Part shown: positions 6,249 to 8,289 of the stretch, piece by piece
Layout of the letters: each line of letters opens with the position of its first letter
Position numbering within the stretch: position 1 is the stretch's first letter
Assembly (NCBI GenBank): GCA_021442745.1
Contig: JABUSI010000329.1
Span: 1 to 8,289, forward strand
From: Erysipelotrichaceae bacterium
GTDB lineage: Bacteria > Bacillota_I > Bacilli_A > Erysipelotrichales > Erysipelotrichaceae
Direction: 5' to 3'
Length of the DNA: 8,289 nucleotides
The notes under the pieces: model-generated
The model's database searches: none
Seen by the model: the letters and a program-made list of their open reading frames with translations, nothing else
Told to the model about the DNA's origin: nothing
Position numbers and translations under genes: made by a program

Positions 6249-6564
6249 AAACGAAGTATCCGCAACCCGTTCCCCATGGGACGGTACTGATAAAATCAGC
6301 AGCTGGCTGGAAGACAAAGCGAAAGAAGGATGGTTTGTCGATTCCTTTTCCTTCAAAATGTTCAATTCCGTCATTTCCTTCCACTTTGTACGCTGCAAGC
6401 CGGTACAGGCAACCATCGTCTACGAAGAAGTCTCTTCCATTTTATGGAACCAGAAAAACTACGAAGACGAATTACCGGAAGACTGCCGGTTTGTATGGAA
6501 AGCCGAAAACTATGCCATCTATACCGACACCATACCGGAACTAGTCGATGACGACATCAAATAA
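6235..6564 (+). CDS. Small DUF2812-like soluble protein
   Basis: A 109-aa protein with no signal peptide or membrane helix. Residues 22-55 (SWLEDKAKEGWFVDSF, then ISFHFVRCKP) follow the DUF2812 pattern: a leader helix 'WL..mA.kGW.l', then a strand ending in 'F..c.P'. The following VYEE and the later CRFVWKAENYAIYTD stretch match the usual second half (Y-x-hydrophobic, then W...a...y.IytD). DUF2812 is a domain of unknown function, often found near PadR regulators; none is visible here. The C-terminus is acidic (ELVDDDIK). The start is ATG 6235, with AAGGAG 9 nt upstream; it overlaps the stop of the membrane protein by 14 nt. DUF2812 membership is judged by eye and needs a profile search. Function unknown; the likely partner is the preceding membrane protein. 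Confidence 0.7.
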   Translation: MNLSRNEVSATRSPWDGTDKISSWLEDKAKEGWFVDSFSFKMFNSVISFHFVRCKPVQATIVYEEVSSILWNQKNYEDELPEDCRFVWKAENYAIYTDTIPELVDDDIK

Positions 6565-6596
6565 GAGCCACGAAATATCATCGTGACTCTTTTCTT
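6563..6596. terminator. Shared terminator between convergent genes
   Basis: AAGAG-C-CACGA (6563-6573) pairs with TCGTG-A-CTCTT (6581-6591) around a 7-nt loop, with one C/A mismatch mid-stem. On the plus strand it is followed by TTCTTTT, ending the DUF2812-like gene, whose stop codon lies in the stem base. On the minus strand it sits 5 nt after the coaX stop but has only a weak T-run (ATTTG), so it is a less certain terminator for that side. Confidence 0.72.
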
Positions 6597-7364
6597 TTAC
6601 TTGTTTTTATCAAAAATAATCTTCATTCCCTTGAATGCCAGATCCGGATCGTAATACTGAATCACATCCGTATACGGCAAGCAGACTCTTCCCAGTCCGC
6701 CGGTTGCCACTACCGTGCAATCCACACCGATTTCCTTTTTCATCGTATTGATGATATATTCCACCGAACCGATATAGCCGTATACCAGACCTGCCTGCAT
6801 GGAAGTCACCGTGTTTTTCGCCAGGATGCTATCCGGCTTTTTGATTTCGATTTCCGGTAACTGAGCAGCCTGTCCCCACAAGGCTTTTCCGCTGATTTCA
6901 ATACCCGGAGCGGTAATGCCGTATTCAAAGACACCCTTTTCGTTAACGTAATCGTACGTGGTTGCCGTACCGAAATCACACACAATCACCGGTCCGCCGT
7001 AAATCTGATACGCCGCTACCGCATCCACAATCCGGTCCGCTCCCAAACTCTTCGGATTATCAATATGAATGGAAATTCCCGTCTTGATTCCCGGACCCAC
7101 AATCATCGGTTCGCAATTGAAATACTTCCGGATGGAATTGTTCAGGGAATACATGATATTCGGTACTACGGAAGAAATGATGACATCCGTCACATCCTTC
7201 GGATCCAATCCCTTCACCTGCAGCATATTGCACATCGCAATGCCGAATTCATCCGAAGTACGAGGACTCTTGGTTGTCATCCGGAAGGAGCCGACCAGAT
7301 TGTCCCCGTCATATACACCCAGCGTAATGTTGGTATTTCCTACGTCAATTGTCAGTAAACTCAT
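6597..7364 (-). CDS. coaX: Type III pantothenate kinase CoaX
   Basis: A 255-aa cytosolic kinase that phosphorylates pantothenate using ATP (and a monovalent cation), the first step of coenzyme A synthesis. Type III enzymes belong to the ASKHA fold and are not feedback-inhibited by CoA. Signatures are clear: TIDVGNTN (residues 5-12, D7 for the phosphate site), GADRIVDAVAAY (108-119, with D110 and R111), CDFGTATTYD (129-138), APGIEISGKAL (152-162) and TGGLG (221-225). The length is normal. ATG 7364 overlaps the coaBC TGA by 4 nt (ATGA), and a strong AAAGGAG site lies inside the coaBC end, so translation is coupled to coaBC. It is the last gene of the unit before the shared terminator. Confidence 0.97.
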   Translation of the reverse strand: MSLLTIDVGNTNITLGVYDGDNLVGSFRMTTKSPRTSDEFGIAMCNMLQVKGLDPKDVTDVIISSVVPNIMYSLNNSIRKYFNCEPMIVGPGIKTGISIHIDNPKSLGADRIVDAVAAYQIYGGPVIVCDFGTATTYDYVNEKGVFEYGITAPGIEISGKALWGQAAQLPEIEIKKPDSILAKNTVTSMQAGLVYGYIGSVEYIINTMKKEIGVDCTVVATGGLGRVCLPYTDVIQYYDPDLAFKGMKIIFDKNK

Positions 7365-8289
7365 GCGTCTTTCTCCTTTCGTTTTTCCGCAACGATTTTA
7401 CACAGTTCATATGCCACGTCCTCTTTGGACATCAGTGGCAATGCCGTTTCTTTATCCTGTTCAATGATGGTGACACGATTGCTGTCAACCGCAAACCCCG
7501 CACCTTCTTCGCGCAAGTCGTTTACCACAATCATATCGAGATTCTTTTTATTCAGTTTTTTACGGGCATTGAACAGTACGTTTTCCGTTTCCATCGCAAA
7601 GCCGCACAATACCTGTTTTGCCGGTTTGTGCGCTCCCAGATGCGCCAGAATATCCGGATTGCGCTCAAGTTCCAGTACCAGTTCGCCATCCCCTTTTTTC
7701 ATTTTTTCCTTTGCGACGGTTTTCGGACGGTAATCCGCCACCGCTGCCGCCTTGATGATAATATCCTGTGTTTCGGATACTGCACAGATGGCATCCATCA
7801 TCGACCGGGCACTGGTTACCGGTACATACGTAACCCCATACGGTACCTTCAGATGGTTCGGTCCGGCCACCAGCGTCACGTCCGCACCGCATCTTTGTGC
7901 CATCTTCGCAATCGCAAAGCCCATTTTCCCGGACGAATGATTGGACAAAAACCGCACCGGATCCATCGCTTCGATTGTCGGTCCGGCTGTCACAAGCACA
8001 TGATATCCCTTCAGACAGTCATCCGTAAAACACGCCCGTTCAACCGCATCAAACAGATCTTCTACGCTTGCCAGTTTTCCTTTTCCCGTATCCCCGCAAG
8101 CCAGTCTTCCGCTTTCCGGTTCAATGATTTCCATCCCGAACCGCCGGCATTTTTCCAGATTCTCCTGTGTCACCGGATTTTCATACATCGCCGTATTCAT
8201 TGCCGGCGCAATCAGTTTCTTACACTTCGCTGCCAGAAACGTCGTCGTCAGCATATCATCCGCAATCCCATTGGCAACTTTGGCAATGA
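7361..8289 (-). CDS. coaBC: CoaBC bifunctional enzyme (phosphopantothenoylcysteine synthetase/decarboxylase), 5' end cut off
   Basis: CoaBC ligates cysteine to 4'-phosphopantothenate (CoaB, CTP-dependent) and decarboxylates the product (CoaC, FMN-dependent) to 4'-phosphopantetheine. The frame stays open to the right edge: eleven residues (IAKVANGIADD) precede the methionine at 8254, so that ATG is internal. Visible CoaC features are IAKVANGIADD, APAMN (8209-8195), and the loop GRLACGDTGKG carrying the decarboxylase cysteine (codon 8098-8096). The CoaB domain begins near 8008 with YHVLVTAGPTIEAMDPVR, then NHSSGKMG, AAAVADYRP, and the KKLNKKNLD-MIVVND lysine-rich segment. The CoaC active-site histidine lies outside the window. 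Its TGA overlaps the coaX ATG, placing two sequential pathway enzymes in one unit. No promoter is visible because the start is beyond the edge. Confidence 0.96.
   Translation of the reverse strand, partial: IAKVANGIADDMLTTTFLAAKCKKLIAPAMNTAMYENPVTQENLEKCRRFGMEIIEPESGRLACGDTGKGKLASVEDLFDAVERACFTDDCLKGYHVLVTAGPTIEAMDPVRFLSNHSSGKMGFAIAKMAQRCGADVTLVAGPNHLKVPYGVTYVPVTSARSMMDAICAVSETQDIIIKAAAVADYRPKTVAKEKMKKGDGELVLELERNPDILAHLGAHKPAKQVLCGFAMETENVLFNARKKLNKKNLDMIVVNDLREEGAGFAVDSNRVTIIEQDKETALPLMSKEDVAYELCKIVAEKRKEKDA

Noticed and set aside
8254..8289. Met at 8254 as the start of CoaBC
   Set aside because: The frame is open to the window edge and the residues before it (IAKVANGIADD) are conserved CoaC sequence, so the gene is truncated by the window.
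1..8289. CRISPR arrays, IS elements, phage genes, tRNA/rRNA, toxin-antitoxin pairs
   Set aside because: No repeated spacers, transposase-like proteins, terminal repeats or tRNA cloverleafs were seen. The only two-small-gene unit encodes a membrane protein and a DUF2812-like protein, with no toxin signature.

Overview
This window looks like chromosomal housekeeping DNA from a Bacillota (Firmicutes) bacterium. The signs are TATAAT-type promoters, AGGAGG-type ribosome binding sites, U-tract intrinsic terminators, a type III pantothenate kinase (CoaX) and a BacA-type UppP. GC content is roughly 45-50% by eye, with a strong preference for CCG proline codons. The protein styles suggest a gut-type Erysipelotrichia or related anaerobe, but that is a weak inference. 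There is no sign of phage, IS elements, CRISPR, rRNA or tRNA.

Layout from left to right. (1) At 1-485, minus strand, is the N-terminal part of an ATP-grasp ligase-like protein cut by the window edge, with its own sigma-A-like promoter at 520-548. (2) At 581-4781, minus strand, is a tight three-gene operon transcribed right to left: a 589-aa M24B Xaa-Pro aminopeptidase, a PPP-type metallophosphatase starting at an internal GTG inside the 3' end of the first gene, and an M18 metallo-aminopeptidase. It has a promoter at about 4816-4844 and a terminator at 545-576. (3) At 4861-5685, minus strand, is uppP (undecaprenyl-diphosphatase) with its own promoter and terminator. (4) At 5778-6564, plus strand, is a two-gene island: a four-helix membrane protein and an overlapping small DUF2812-like soluble protein. 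It is divergent from uppP, and the two -35 elements overlap. (5) At 6597-8289, minus strand, the coaBC-coaX pair encodes coenzyme A biosynthesis steps. Their ATG/TGA ends overlap by 4 nt, and coaBC is cut by the right edge.

Functional links: CoaX phosphorylates pantothenate, and CoaBC turns the product into 4'-phosphopantetheine. The two aminopeptidases probably cooperate in cytosolic peptide breakdown, since the M24 enzyme removes residues before proline and the M18 enzyme removes acidic or other N-terminal residues. The role of the phosphatase between them is unknown. UppP recycles the lipid carrier for cell wall synthesis. The plus-strand membrane/DUF2812-like pair is the only part without a recognisable role and is the best candidate for something undescribed. 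I see no convincing defence, mobile or secondary-metabolite system here.
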